Positions 30,704-39,530 of a DNA stretch of 64,000 nucleotides are shown piece by piece. Positions within the stretch are counted from its first letter, which is position 1, and each line of letters begins with the position of its first letter. A program made the translations under genes and the position numbers. Under the pieces are notes generated by a model that worked only from the letters and a program-made list of their open reading frames with translations, searched no databases and had not been told where the DNA came from. This DNA is from DASXUX01 sp036504595 (GTDB lineage Bacteria; Planctomycetota; SZUA-567; H5-PLA8), in assembly GCA_036504595.1 (NCBI GenBank), contig DASXUX010000070.1:24704-88703 (forward strand), in the 5' to 3' direction.

Positions 30704-32029
30704 ATGAAGCTCCGCATTCCCTTCCGTTCTTTGCTCGCCTGGCCGCTCTTGGTGGCGGGGTTGAGCGTTCTTTCCCGCGCCGGAGAGCCTGCGCACGAGA
30801 AGCCGTGGCGGTTGTTCCCGGACGTGCCGGAGATCCTGTTGTATGAGGGCTTTGAAAACGAGCCGTTCATTTTCAAGCCGGACAAAAACAACGGGAAGTT
30901 AGTGGCTGACGCGCCATGCGCGCCGGGCGGACATGCGTGGGCCCTGGCGAACACCGATCGAGACAAGAATAAAGACAAAGGCGAGAAGCGCTGGGTGATG
31001 TCGAAAGCCGAACTGGGGAACTGGCGCGCAAAGTTCCCCGCGGGGCTGGATCCGGCCGGCATCACTGTCCAGGTTTTCGTGTACACGGACCAACCCGGCT
31101 ACGCCGCTCTGAAATGCAGGCACGGTTCCGGCGAATATGAAGATCAGCAAAGTGTGAACATCGTCAAGCAGTGGACGCCGGTGCTCTTCAAGTTCACCGA
31201 AATGCGCGGCAACAAAAACCGGCCGGAAGCGAAGCAAACCATTAGCGAAATGGAGTTTTGGTTTCAGGGCAAACCGCGCGGCGAATACCCCGTCGTGCTG
31301 ATCGACGATATCGTGGTCGCTCACGGCATGGCGCCGGCCATGGTGCTGGCCAAGCTCAAGCAGGCTGAAAAGAAATACGTTGAAATTGCGCGTTCGCAAA
31401 CCAAGGAAGGATTCAGCTACACGCTGGCCATGCAGGACGCGCTGAAAAGCGCGACGCGCTCCGCCGGCCGCCCGCGCAAGGCCAAGACCATTCTGATCGC
31501 GCCCGCTCGGCCTGCGGATAGCGCAGTCTTGAAGACCGGCATGGCCGCGGCGGCGCAGAAGATCAAGGCCGGCACGTACAATGTTCTGCCCCTGAGCGCG
31601 CCCGATGGCTCACCGGCTGGCGGGCTGCAGGACATTTACGGGTTGATTCCGTACAACGTCCAGAAGACCGACGCGGAGGTCGCGCTTCTGGTCCTGAGTT
31701 GCCAGGATGCTGTGGCGCCCGGCCGTACGACGGAGCACCTGAAGCTGGTGATCGAGCGCATCCTCGATGCCGGCTGCATTCCAGTGGTTTGTCTGCCCGC
31801 GGCGACTACGCCAGGCGTCGATAAGGGGAAAGTAGAGGCGTTCAACAACTCCTGCAACACAGTGCTGGGCGCGATGAACGTGCCGGTGATCGACACGGCG
31901 ACGGCTCTGAAAGACGCGAAGAACGTTTTTGAGGGCAGCGATCTGAACGCCGCGGGCCTCGAAGCCCTGGCTCAGACCGCGACGACAGCGCTGCGGCATA
32001 TCGAAATCAATCTATTCGGACGGCGGTGA
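30704..32029 (+). CDS. Secreted protein, jelly-roll-like domain plus SGNH-like domain (second of a pair)
   Basis: A 441-residue protein lying 40 bases after its paralogue and probably in the same operon. It has a signal peptide (FRSLLAWPLLVAGLSVLSRA), a beta-rich domain beginning LLYEGFENEPFIFKPDKNNG with LIDDIVVAH at its end (about residues 45-215), then an alpha/beta domain. That domain's EVALLVLSCQDAVAPGRTTE and LVIERILDAGCIPVVCLPA match the ND block and following helix of SGNH/GDSL hydrolases. The nucleophile GDS block and the DxxH block are not present, so it may be a non-catalytic binding protein. The function is unknown. Confidence 0.65.
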   Translation: MKLRIPFRSLLAWPLLVAGLSVLSRAGEPAHEKPWRLFPDVPEILLYEGFENEPFIFKPDKNNGKLVADAPCAPGGHAWALANTDRDKNKDKGEKRWVMSKAELGNWRAKFPAGLDPAGITVQVFVYTDQPGYAALKCRHGSGEYEDQQSVNIVKQWTPVLFKFTEMRGNKNRPEAKQTISEMEFWFQGKPRGEYPVVLIDDIVVAHGMAPAMVLAKLKQAEKKYVEIARSQTKEGFSYTLAMQDALKSATRSAGRPRKAKTILIAPARPADSAVLKTGMAAAAQKIKAGTYNVLPLSAPDGSPAGGLQDIYGLIPYNVQKTDAEVALLVLSCQDAVAPGRTTEHLKLVIERILDAGCIPVVCLPAATTPGVDKGKVEAFNNSCNTVLGAMNVPVIDTATALKDAKNVFEGSDLNAAGLEALAQTATTALRHIEINLFGRR

Positions 32030-32063
32030 GCCCCTGTCACTGATTGGGCACTGGCTCCCTCGA

Positions 32064-32255
32064 TCAGCGGCGATTGAGCAGTGACTCGCTTAGCGCTTCG
32101 CGTGCAAGATCGTCGAACTTCCCGGCTTTCACGTCTTCCTCAATCTGCCGATCCCATGCCTCCTCGAACCGGACTTTAAGCCACTCCACGAGCTGAAGCA
32201 GCTCCTCTCGCGGCAAGCGATCAATCGCGCTCTCGATTTCCTGGACCGTGCTCAT
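32064..32255 (-). CDS. Orphan antitoxin-like small protein
   Basis: A 63-residue protein preceded by AAGGAAT. The sequence (STVQEIESAIDRLPREELLQ ... VRFEEAWDRQIEEDVKAGKF ... LAREALSE) belongs to the common group of short proteins encoded beside RelE/ParE-type toxins in many bacteria. Here no toxin gene follows: after the stop the minus strand meets the converging secreted-protein gene within 35 bases. It is therefore either a solitary remnant or an antitoxin acting on a toxin elsewhere. Confidence 0.7.
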   Translation of the reverse strand: MSTVQEIESAIDRLPREELLQLVEWLKVRFEEAWDRQIEEDVKAGKFDDLAREALSESLLNRR

Positions 32256-32320
32256 GTTATTCCTTCGTTGCTCCCTGAGTAAATATATTCGCTTGCCGAT
32301 CGAGACGCAAGGCTCTCACG

Positions 32321-35300
32321 TCAGGCCATCAACGTCTTCAGATCCATTTCTTCCAGGATATGTTTGATCGTGCGCAGGAAGCTGGCGGAGTGCGAGCCGT
32401 TGAAGGGGCGGTGATCGAAGACCAGCTTCAGGTTCAGCAGCATGCGCGGTTCGACCAGGTGCTTGCCGTCGCCGTTGCCTGAATTGGCGACCACACGCGG
32501 GCGTTCCAACACTGTGCCCGAAGTCAGCATCGCCAGTTGACCGGGGATGATGAACGGGGTGCCGCTGGTGGCGTCGAACGCTCCGATGTTGGTCAGCGTG
32601 ACGCTGGCGCCCTGCAGGTCCGCGGCGGCGATGTTTCCGGAGCGCACCTTTTCGGTGAGTTCGTGAACGCGGCGCATGAACTCCACAAACGTCAGCTTGT
32701 CGGCGCTGCGAACGACGGGCGAGTAGAGATCTTCGTTCGGTCCGACCGCGGCGAAGCCGATATTCGCGTGCGGTTCGATGAGCAACCGGTCGGCGGTGGG
32801 CGCCAGCCGCCCGCGGAAGCCCTGGTGTTTCTCCTCCATCATCGCTTTGACCAGAGCCCATAGAATCATGTGCGTGAACGTCGGCCGCAGGCCGAATCGA
32901 GTTTCGAACTCGCGCTTGAGCTGTTCGCGCTGCTTGGCGGCGTTGGTCAGGTCCACTTCGCATTCCACGGAGACCGTCGGAATTTCATGCTGGCTCTTGA
33001 GCGCCAGCGCGCCAACCTGCATCTGCGCGGGGCTGATGAGCTGCTCCTTGATCAACGGCGGAGTCAGCCGCGCGGAAACGTGAGCAGACGGAACCGGGCT
33101 GCCCGCGGCGACGGCCACGTCGAGCGTGAGCACGGGGGTTTCGACTTTGACGCGTTCGCCGGGCTTTGCATGAAGCTTCGCGACAACGCCGTCGTGTGTC
33201 GATTCGACTTCGAAGGAGCCTTTGTTGGCTTCCATCTCGAGCAGCGGCGTGCCGGTCTTTACGGGCTGGCCGACGTCAACGAGGTAGCGCACGAGCGTTG
33301 CGTCTTCGTCGGTGGGGGATTGCCGCGGCACAAGAATATCGATGTGCTGGATCTCAGAGGTCTCGCTGACCGCCGGGGGCATTTCGGGCGCAACAGCAGC
33401 GGCGGGCGCGATGGCCGGCGCAGGGACGACCACGGGCGCCATGGCCCGTTCGCTCTTGCGGATGGCCGCCGCGACGGTGCCGATGCCGGGGCCGGCATCG
33501 ATGACCTTGCGTCCGGGGCGCAAATCCTGGCGGACCTGTTCGCGCATGGCTCGCAGGACACCATCGACGCTGGGCAGGATGGCCAGTTCCATCGCGTAAT
33601 TGTAGGGGATGTGGTCGTCGGTTTTCGTCACGCGCATGGGAACGGCGCGGAGCTGTTCGAAGGCGCTGCCGATGGTTTCGGCGATGACTTCCGCGCCGAA
33701 GCCGCAAGTCCGGTTGTCTTCATGCACCACGATGAGCCGGCCGGTCTTGATGACCGACTTGAAGACGGCTCTGCTGTCCCAGGGCGTGATCGTGCGGAGA
33801 TCAACGATCTCGGCTTCGACGCCTTCTTTTGAAGCCTGCGTGGCGGCGGCGCGGCAGAGTGTCACGCAGTTGCCCCAGGCCACCAGTGTAACGTCGCGGC
33901 CTTCGCGCACAACGCGCGCCTGTCCGAAGGGCACGATGCAATCGACGCTGGGTTCCTGGACAGTGTCTTCGGCGCCGTGCAGCAGGGCTTTGGGATACAG
34001 ATAAAGAACGGGGCGGTTGCAGCGCAGAGCGAAGCGCAGCAGTCCGGCCGCGTCGCCGGGGCTGGAAGGCATGACGACGTGGACGCCCGGCAGGTGCGCG
34101 TAGACGGCTTCGTTGGTCTGGCTGTGCCAGGGGCCCAGGCCCGGCAGGTATGCGCCGCAGGGCGCCATGATGACCATGGGGCAGTTCCACTGGCCGACGG
34201 AGCGCCAGTGCATGGTGCTGACTTCGTTGAAGAGCTGGTTCATGCCCGGTCCGATGAAGTCGATGAACTGGATTGCGGCAACCGGCAGATCGCCCATCAG
34301 CGCTCGGCCGACGGCGCTGCCGACGATGGTGGCTTCGGCCAGCGGTGAATTCTGCACGCGGCCGGGGAACTGGCGGGAGAGGCCGCGCGTGGCGCCGAAG
34401 ACGTCGCCCTTGGGATCCTCGATGTCTTCGCCGAAAACGCAGATGCGGCTGTTGAGGCGCATTTCCTGTTCAAGCGTATGGTCGATGCATTGAGCCATGG
34501 TCAGGCCGCCGGAGCGCTTCGACAGGAAGTGCGGCAAGTGCTGTTCGTGGCCGGGCAGTCCGTCGGGCAGTTTGGCGAAGGCGCTGCCTTTGATGGTGTT
34601 GGGATCGGGTTCGGCGGCCTGCTGGGCGCGCGCAGCGGCGGCTTCGACTTCGGCTTTGATGCTGGCCTTCAGCGCATCGAGTTCCGGGTGAGTGAGAAGT
34701 TTCTCCTGCACACAGCGCTGGATGTAATGGCGGACGGGGTCTTTGGCGGTGACTTCCTTGAGTTCCTCGGCGCTGCGATAGACGCGCTGGTCGTCGGAGC
34801 TGGAGTGGCTCTTGATGCGTTCGACGCGGGCGATCAGGCACGTCGGTCCATCGCCACAGCGCGCGCGTTCGATGGCCTTCGCGCTGGCCTGGTAGACGGC
34901 GACGGGGTCGAGGCCATCGACTTCGTCCACGCGGCAGCCGAGGAACCATTCGGTGCCATCGGCGTCCTTGGCCAATCCGTGCGGCAGCGTCCAGAACGTC
35001 TTGCCGGTCGTGGGTGTGGAGATGCCCCAACGGTTGTCTTCGATGAGAAAAACGATCGGAAGTTTGTCGATGCCGGCCTGCGCGATGGCTTCATGCGTCT
35101 CGCCTTCGCGCGTGGAGGCATCCCCGATGGAGGCGACGATGACTTCGGGAACCTTGCGTTCCTTCAGGGACATCGCCATGCCGACGGCTTGCAGCATGTT
35201 CGTTGCGACGGGGCTGGAGAGGGACACGATGCGGTAGCGGCGCGAACTGTAATGGACGGGCATCTGGCGGCCGCCGGTGGGGGAATCGGCCTTGCTGTAG

Positions 35301-35554
35301 AAATCCAGAAAGCATTCTTCCTGCGTGACGCCGCGGCCGAGGACGATGGCGCGATCGCGATAATGCGGGTGCAGCCAGTCCTCTTTCTTCATCGCTAGGG
35401 CGACGCCGGCCAGGCCCTCGTGGCCTTCGGACGAAAGCTGAAAATGGCCTTGGCCGCGGCGTTTGAGCGCCTGTTCGACTTCGTCCCCGATTCGCGATTG
35501 AAGCATCAGCCGCAATATTGCGAGCTTTGTTTCTCTGCTGACATCCGTTGTCAT
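32321..35554 (-). CDS. Fused 2-oxoacid dehydrogenase E1alpha-E1beta-lipoyl-E2
   Basis: A 1077-residue protein; ATG 35554 is chosen because GGAGAG lies 5 bases upstream. Domains in order are as follows. E1alpha-like TPP domain is at about 1-340 (GDASTREGETHEA and IEDNRWGIS form the thiamine site). E1beta-like domain is at about 345-690 (RICVFGEDIEDPKGDVFGAT, SPLAEATIVGSAVG, VVHEDNRTCGFGAEV). A lipoyl domain is at about 738-815, with lysine in EMEANKGSFEVES. The E2 acyltransferase core is at about 855-1077, with FDHRPFNGSH as the HRxxDG-like active site (Asp replaced by Asn). No peripheral-subunit-binding domain is visible between lipoyl and core. The enzyme should decarboxylate a 2-oxoacid (pyruvate or branched-chain type) and make an acyl-CoA; no E3 gene is nearby. 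Confidence 0.9.
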   Translation of the reverse strand: MTTDVSRETKLAILRLMLQSRIGDEVEQALKRRGQGHFQLSSEGHEGLAGVALAMKKEDWLHPHYRDRAIVLGRGVTQEECFLDFYSKADSPTGGRQMPVHYSSRRYRIVSLSSPVATNMLQAVGMAMSLKERKVPEVIVASIGDASTREGETHEAIAQAGIDKLPIVFLIEDNRWGISTPTTGKTFWTLPHGLAKDADGTEWFLGCRVDEVDGLDPVAVYQASAKAIERARCGDGPTCLIARVERIKSHSSSDDQRVYRSAEELKEVTAKDPVRHYIQRCVQEKLLTHPELDALKASIKAEVEAAAARAQQAAEPDPNTIKGSAFAKLPDGLPGHEQHLPHFLSKRSGGLTMAQCIDHTLEQEMRLNSRICVFGEDIEDPKGDVFGATRGLSRQFPGRVQNSPLAEATIVGSAVGRALMGDLPVAAIQFIDFIGPGMNQLFNEVSTMHWRSVGQWNCPMVIMAPCGAYLPGLGPWHSQTNEAVYAHLPGVHVVMPSSPGDAAGLLRFALRCNRPVLYLYPKALLHGAEDTVQEPSVDCIVPFGQARVVREGRDVTLVAWGNCVTLCRAAATQASKEGVEAEIVDLRTITPWDSRAVFKSVIKTGRLIVVHEDNRTCGFGAEVIAETIGSAFEQLRAVPMRVTKTDDHIPYNYAMELAILPSVDGVLRAMREQVRQDLRPGRKVIDAGPGIGTVAAAIRKSERAMAPVVVPAPAIAPAAAVAPEMPPAVSETSEIQHIDILVPRQSPTDEDATLVRYLVDVGQPVKTGTPLLEMEANKGSFEVESTHDGVVAKLHAKPGERVKVETPVLTLDVAVAAGSPVPSAHVSARLTPPLIKEQLISPAQMQVGALALKSQHEIPTVSVECEVDLTNAAKQREQLKREFETRFGLRPTFTHMILWALVKAMMEEKHQGFRGRLAPTADRLLIEPHANIGFAAVGPNEDLYSPVVRSADKLTFVEFMRRVHELTEKVRSGNIAAADLQGASVTLTNIGAFDATSGTPFIIPGQLAMLTSGTVLERPRVVANSGNGDGKHLVEPRMLLNLKLVFDHRPFNGSHSASFLRTIKHILEEMDLKTLMA

Positions 35555-35632
35555 GCTGCTCTCCGGAAACCCCATGTGCTGAGAGCAGATTTACGCCTTT
35601 GTCATGCTTCAGGCAACACGCATTTGGGAGAG

Positions 35633-35779
35633 GTGTGGCACGGGCAGGCTACGCCGCGTCCGTTTGCGGCGTAGATTGCCCGTGCGGCGGCGCCGGATTC
35701 ACGGGCAATCCGCGCCGCGAACAGCCGTCGGTCCTTGACACCGACGCACCATACGCGGCGCGGCCTGCCCGTGCCACAC
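35633..35779. repeat. Long composite hairpin with 17-bp perfect ends
   Basis: GTGTGGCACGGGCAGGC (35633-35649) matches 35763-35779 perfectly. Inside are a second hairpin TACGCCGC/GCGGCGTA (about 35650-35675), GATTGCCCGTG, and its inverse CACGGGCAATC. It fills most of the spacer between the dehydrogenase start and the cytochrome stop. Confidence 0.82.
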
Positions 35780-35786
35780 GTGGCGA

Positions 35787-36947
35787 TCAGTTCAGGTTTG
35801 CCATCTTGTCGGCGACGGAGCTGAGCGTGCCGGAGTGGTCTGCGGTGTAGCTGATGGTGTCCAGGATCAGGCCGACCACGATTGTGTAGGCGGCCTTTCG
35901 CGTCGTGACGGAGGAGTTCAGTCCGCCTTGTGTCCACGTGGGGCCGTAAGCTCCGGTCATGTTGCACTGGAAAGCGATGGAGTTGTTTGCGGCATCTTTC
36001 TTGGCGCGTTTGAGCAGGAGCTTGAACGAGCCGTAGTCGGTCTTGGCGTTGCCTTTCTCATCCAGCGTGAAGGTCTGAGTTACGCCGCCGACGGTCACCT
36101 GAACTTGCTTCTGGTTTGGATCGAAATTGGCAGGAACGTTGGGGACGATTCCAGTCACCTTGCAGGTATCTTTGCCGGTCTTCGTGAAGAAGACTTTCGC
36201 TGAGAACTTGTTGACGGTCATGATGGTCACGATGCCAACATCGCTGGAAAGGCTGACGTCACTTCCGGGGGGAAGGCTGCCGACGACCACGATGACCTCG
36301 CTGGTGACGCTGGTGCTGACGTTGCTGATGGTGACTTGCGCGAGGTAATTTCCGCCCGCTGTGTAGGCGTGCGAAGCGGCGCCGGAGTTCGCGCCGGTCG
36401 CGGCGCGCGTGGCACAGCCATCGCCGAAATCCCAATCGTAGGTCAATGCGCCGCCGGTCGGGTCTTCTGCCGCGACGCAGAAGGTGACGGGCGTGCCGGC
36501 TTGGGCGGCATCGGGCGTGGCGCTGGCCGGTGAGAGCACAATCGGAATCGCGTTGGCGCCGACGGGCAGCGCGCCTTGAGCGATCCAGGCGTTGATCGTT
36601 GTCTGATCGGCCGCGGTGACGGTGATGTTGTGGTGAGCGGCGCTGATGATCGCGGGCAGGAGGCTTTTGGCCACATCGTAAGGCTTCACGCGCAACATCG
36701 GAGCGCGTGTGGTGCTGACGAAGTTCACCAGGTTGCTGTACGCGAGTCCCGTGGTTAGGTCCTCGTTAGCGGCGCGGGTCGCGTTGTGGCAGTTGGTGCA
36801 GCCGTAGCCTGCTGACTGGAAGAGCGGTTCGATTTGTGTTGTGAAATCAATGGTTGCGGGGCTCGTTGCATCGCTGGAGCGAACGCCGGTGTTGACCAGC
36901 AACGTAGCTGGAAGAAGAGCGAAACAGAGCGCAACCTTCACTTGCAT
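35787..36947 (-). CDS. Exported mono-haem cytochrome c-like protein with PKD domain
   Basis: The start is ATG 36947, with GGGAGGG 4-5 bases upstream. The protein is 386 residues. It has a signal peptide (KVALCFALLPATLLVNTGV), then a c-type haem site CTNCH (about residue 46) in IEPLFQSAGYGCTNCHNATR. The distal helix is in AAHHNITVTAADQTTINAWI, the pattern of planctomycete-type cytochromes with HH...INAWI. From about 150 to 235 lies a PKD-type Ig fold (YDWDFGDG, HAYTAGGNYLAQVTISN). The remaining 150 residues are beta-rich and unassigned. It probably acts in the periplasm or on the surface; electron-transfer partners are unknown. Confidence 0.82.
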   Translation of the reverse strand: MQVKVALCFALLPATLLVNTGVRSSDATSPATIDFTTQIEPLFQSAGYGCTNCHNATRAANEDLTTGLAYSNLVNFVSTTRAPMLRVKPYDVAKSLLPAIISAAHHNITVTAADQTTINAWIAQGALPVGANAIPIVLSPASATPDAAQAGTPVTFCVAAEDPTGGALTYDWDFGDGCATRAATGANSGAASHAYTAGGNYLAQVTISNVSTSVTSEVIVVVGSLPPGSDVSLSSDVGIVTIMTVNKFSAKVFFTKTGKDTCKVTGIVPNVPANFDPNQKQVQVTVGGVTQTFTLDEKGNAKTDYGSFKLLLKRAKKDAANNSIAFQCNMTGAYGPTWTQGGLNSSVTTRKAAYTIVVGLILDTISYTADHSGTLSSVADKMANLN

Positions 36948-37186
36948 AATCCCTCCCCAAACGGCCTGCGAACCACACTGAACTTCTGCGCGAATAAGGT
37001 CCAACCAACAGCTCATATGTGACAACTCCGGCAACTCGACGGAATCCTACAAGAGTCCGTTTCAATTCATATAAGTTTGTTGGATTTTCCTTTTGGCAGG
37101 TGACAGCAGCGCCATCTTCCCTATGGGCGGGCAGAGCGGCGTGGAAAAAGGAAGCGGTTCTTTGCGGATTTGAAAACGCAAAGGCG

Positions 37187-37223
37187 AAAAAAAGCCGGAA
37201 GCGCTTATGGCGTCTTCCGGCTT
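37187..37223 (-). terminator. Rho-independent terminator of the Spy-like gene
   Basis: On the minus strand a 10-bp stem (37192-37201 with 37214-37223, AAGCCGGAAG/CTTCCGGCTT) is followed by a run of T. It lies 21 bases after the stop. The rest of the 36948-37243 spacer shows no other structure. Confidence 0.9.
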
Positions 37224-37243
37224 CTTTCTTTGAAAAGCGTATC

Positions 37244-37783
37244 TTAGAAATCGGCCTTCTTCGGATCGGCGGGATTGTCAGGGGTCTTCTCGCGCTTCTG
37301 GCCCTGGCCCTGACCCTGGTGTTCGCCGCGGTTGGCGCCGATCAACTCCTTGAGCTTGGCGAGCTGCTCCGGCGTGAGGATCGCCTTGATCTCGGCCAAT
37401 GGGCCCTCGGTACCGCCTTCGCCGATCTTCTTCTTGATGGCCTCGCGCACCTTCTCGCGCAGTTCTTTGAGCTTGGCTTCGTCGTTGGCCTTGCGGGCCT
37501 CGGCGATCTGCTTGAAGAGCTCCTTGGCTTCGGGGTCTTGCTGAATGGCTTCGCGCTCTTTCTCGAACTTCTGCTTGAGCGCTTCGATTTTGGTTTTCTG
37601 CTCGGCGGTCAAGTTCAGGTCGGCGGCGTGTTTGAGCAGCGCCTCAATCTGGTTGCCGCGAGCCTGGCCGCGTGGGCCTTTCCCCTCGCCTTTGCCGTCC
37701 CTGGCCTCGCCTTCAGCCGCCCAAGCCGTCGAGAACGTCAATGCCGTCAGAATGCCGACTGCCCACATCATGCGCGTGTTCAT
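37244..37783 (-). CDS. Exported Spy/CpxP-like helical protein
   Basis: The start is ATG 37783, supported by GAGGGAGA; a longer frame to 37855 has no support. The protein is 179 residues. It has a signal peptide (MMWAVGILTALTFSTAWAAE), a charged Gly/Lys-rich segment, and a long amphipathic helical region with two LTxxQ-type motifs (LNLTAEQKTKIEALKQKF and ILTPEQLAKLKELIG). The tail is Gln/Lys-rich. LTxxQ proteins include the periplasmic chaperone Spy and metal or envelope-stress sensors; the role here is inferred by type only. Confidence 0.8.
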   Translation of the reverse strand: MNTRMMWAVGILTALTFSTAWAAEGEARDGKGEGKGPRGQARGNQIEALLKHAADLNLTAEQKTKIEALKQKFEKEREAIQQDPEAKELFKQIAEARKANDEAKLKELREKVREAIKKKIGEGGTEGPLAEIKAILTPEQLAKLKELIGANRGEHQGQGQGQKREKTPDNPADPKKADF

Positions 37784-37971
37784 GTTGGAATCTCCCTCAA
37801 GCCGTGTCGTCTTCTCCCACAGAAGATAGACTTCGCCAGTGCCGTTTTGCTGCACAGCATTTGAAGGGCCTGAATCTTCCCGGAATTGTTTTCTGGCTCT
37901 GATATTGTTGAGTTTCAGGGCGTCGCGGTGCCGCGGGTCGCGTTCATCCGGTTTGATGGGGAAATGTTTTG

Positions 37972-38514
37972 ATGTTGCGCAGAGCAGTCTTTCTGGATCG
38001 TGACGGCGTGGTCAATGTGTGGCCGGGGCCGGAGAGCTTTGTCCTGAAATGGGAGCTGTTCAGCTTCATGCCCGATGTTTCAGCGCAGCTTCTGCGGCTG
38101 AGGAAAGCGGGGCTGTTTCTGGCGCTGATCACCAACCAGAGCTGCGTCGGGCGCGGGTTGATGTCTCTGGAAGAGCTGCAGAAGATTCATGCGCGGATGC
38201 AGGCGGAGCTTGGAGCGGCGGCACTGGATGGCATCTACTACTGCCCGCACGCGCCGGACGCAGGCTGCTCATGCCGGAAGCCTTCTCCCGAGATGATCTT
38301 GCGAGCCTGCGAAGAGCATGGGTTGTCGGCGCAGGAGAGTTTTATGGTAGGGGATTCGGGCCGCGACATTGAGATGGGGCGTGCGGCCGGCTGTCATACG
38401 ATACTTTGCCGCGAGAATCTGCCCGTACTGGAGAAGATGAAACCCCCGCACCGGCCGGAATACATGGCGCGAACGCTTGCAGATGCAGTAGACTGGATTG
38501 TCAAGAGGCTCTAA
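37972..38514 (+). CDS. gmhB: HAD-family D-glycero-D-manno-heptose 1,7-bisphosphate phosphatase-like
   Basis: A 180-residue protein starting at ATG 37972 with GGGGAA upstream. HAD motif I is FLDRDGVVN (nucleophile and acid Asp), motif II is LITNQSCVGRG, and the lysine and zinc region is CPHAPDAGCSCRKPSPEM (four zinc-binding Cys/His, as in GmhB). Motif IV is FMVGDSGRDIEMGRAAGC. GmhB removes the C7 phosphate in ADP-heptose synthesis for LPS or S-layer glycan; a related histidinol-phosphatase activity is possible. No other heptose gene is adjacent. Confidence 0.87.
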   Translation: MLRRAVFLDRDGVVNVWPGPESFVLKWELFSFMPDVSAQLLRLRKAGLFLALITNQSCVGRGLMSLEELQKIHARMQAELGAAALDGIYYCPHAPDAGCSCRKPSPEMILRACEEHGLSAQESFMVGDSGRDIEMGRAAGCHTILCRENLPVLEKMKPPHRPEYMARTLADAVDWIVKRL

Positions 38515-38554
38515 AGTTCAGAGTTCAGCCTAGCGAGTAACGGAGACGCGTTGG

Positions 38555-39373
38555 ATGCAGACAAACCAACTGGTCGGTTTTCTGCTTGGAGCAGGTGCTC
38601 GCCCGCTGGCGGTCCAATCCGGCGATATGCTCACGATCGGGCGCGATCCGCAGAACTCCATTTGCCTTCCCGATGTGCTCGCCAGCCGCCGGCACGCCAT
38701 TATCGAATGCGTAGCGGACTCCAGCGAAGTCTTCATCAAGGATCTGGGTTCTTCCAACGGAACGTTCTTAAACGGCCGTCAGCTTGCCGCTCAGCAGCGC
38801 ACGCAAATGTGCGCCAACGATTACATCCGCATCGGCGGAAAATTGCTGTCGTTCATCTCCAACAATCCGGCGATGGAGCCGCGGGCGTTCGGCGCGAAAG
38901 TTTCGTTGCTGGAGACGGTAAAAGGCGGACTGAAATTTGAGAACGGCAAAGTGGTGGAGATCCCCGAAGTCGAGGAGAAGCAGGAGGAGGATGTCAACGC
39001 CACGCAGCAAGTGCCGTCCTTGAGCAGTGCTCAGCCCTCGTCGGCGCTCTCGGGCAACCTGCACGACCAGAATCTGGCGCAGATCATCCAGTTCCTGCAC
39101 ACCAACGCCAAGACGGGCGAGTTGCATGTCAACGGGCCGCGCAACCAGGGACTGATCGCCTTCGATCAGGGCCAGATTTTCTTTGCGGAAGCCAGCGGGC
39201 GGCGGGGTGCGCCGGCTGTTTACGTCTGCGCGCGCGAACACGACGGGACGTTCAGCTTCCTCAACCTGAGCCGTCCTCTTCAGCGTGCGAAAAATGTCTA
39301 TGAGCCGATGATCCAGATTATTTTTGAATGCTGCAAACGTATGGATGAGACCGAGCTGGCGGGAATGGGTTAG
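38555..39373 (+). CDS. FHA domain protein with C-terminal DUF4388 (PATAN-like)
   Basis: A 272-residue cytoplasmic protein with GGAGA before the ATG. Residues 15-100 form an FHA domain that binds phosphothreonine (LTIGRDPQNSICLPD, SRRHAIIEC, DLGSSNGTFLNG). A Glu-rich linker follows (about 125-150). Residues about 168-260 form DUF4388 (LSGNLHDQNLAQIIQFLHTN, KTGELHVNG, GLIAFDQGQIFFAEA). This combination is common in Planctomycetota, Myxococcota and others with many Ser/Thr kinases, and is thought to act in signalling. No kinase is in the window. It follows the phosphatase gene in the same direction after 40 bases. Confidence 0.9.
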   Translation: MQTNQLVGFLLGAGARPLAVQSGDMLTIGRDPQNSICLPDVLASRRHAIIECVADSSEVFIKDLGSSNGTFLNGRQLAAQQRTQMCANDYIRIGGKLLSFISNNPAMEPRAFGAKVSLLETVKGGLKFENGKVVEIPEVEEKQEEDVNATQQVPSLSSAQPSSALSGNLHDQNLAQIIQFLHTNAKTGELHVNGPRNQGLIAFDQGQIFFAEASGRRGAPAVYVCAREHDGTFSFLNLSRPLQRAKNVYEPMIQIIFECCKRMDETELAGMG

Positions 39374-39426
39374 TCGGCGCCGACAGGTTCACAATCAGAC
39401 GCAGTGTTGTCGAATCCCGGGAAGCG

Positions 39427-39509
39427 GGGTATGGGGTAGGGGGTATAGGGTATGGGGATGGCTGCGAGGGCGGTCGTTCCCGAGACCCTATACCCCATAC
39501 CCGATACCC
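39427..39509. repeat. Inverted heptamer arrays GGGTATG ... CATACCC
   Basis: GGGTATG, GGGTAGG, GGGTATA, GGGTATG (39427-39454) face GAGACCC, TATACCC, CATACCC, GATACCC (39482-39509). This is the same word family as 25079-25161. Confidence 0.88.
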
Positions 39510-39530
39510 TTGTTCTGGGAGGGCCTTCTC

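Noticed and set aside
29335..32029. Calling the secreted pair active GDSL esterases
   Set aside because: The nucleophile GDS and the DxxH blocks are missing; only the strand pattern resembles SGNH folds.
39324..39530. 69-residue N-terminal extension of the DUF5060 glycosidase
   Set aside because: It overlaps the FHA gene and a heptamer array. ATG 39531 has a strong ribosome site and is followed by a signal peptide.
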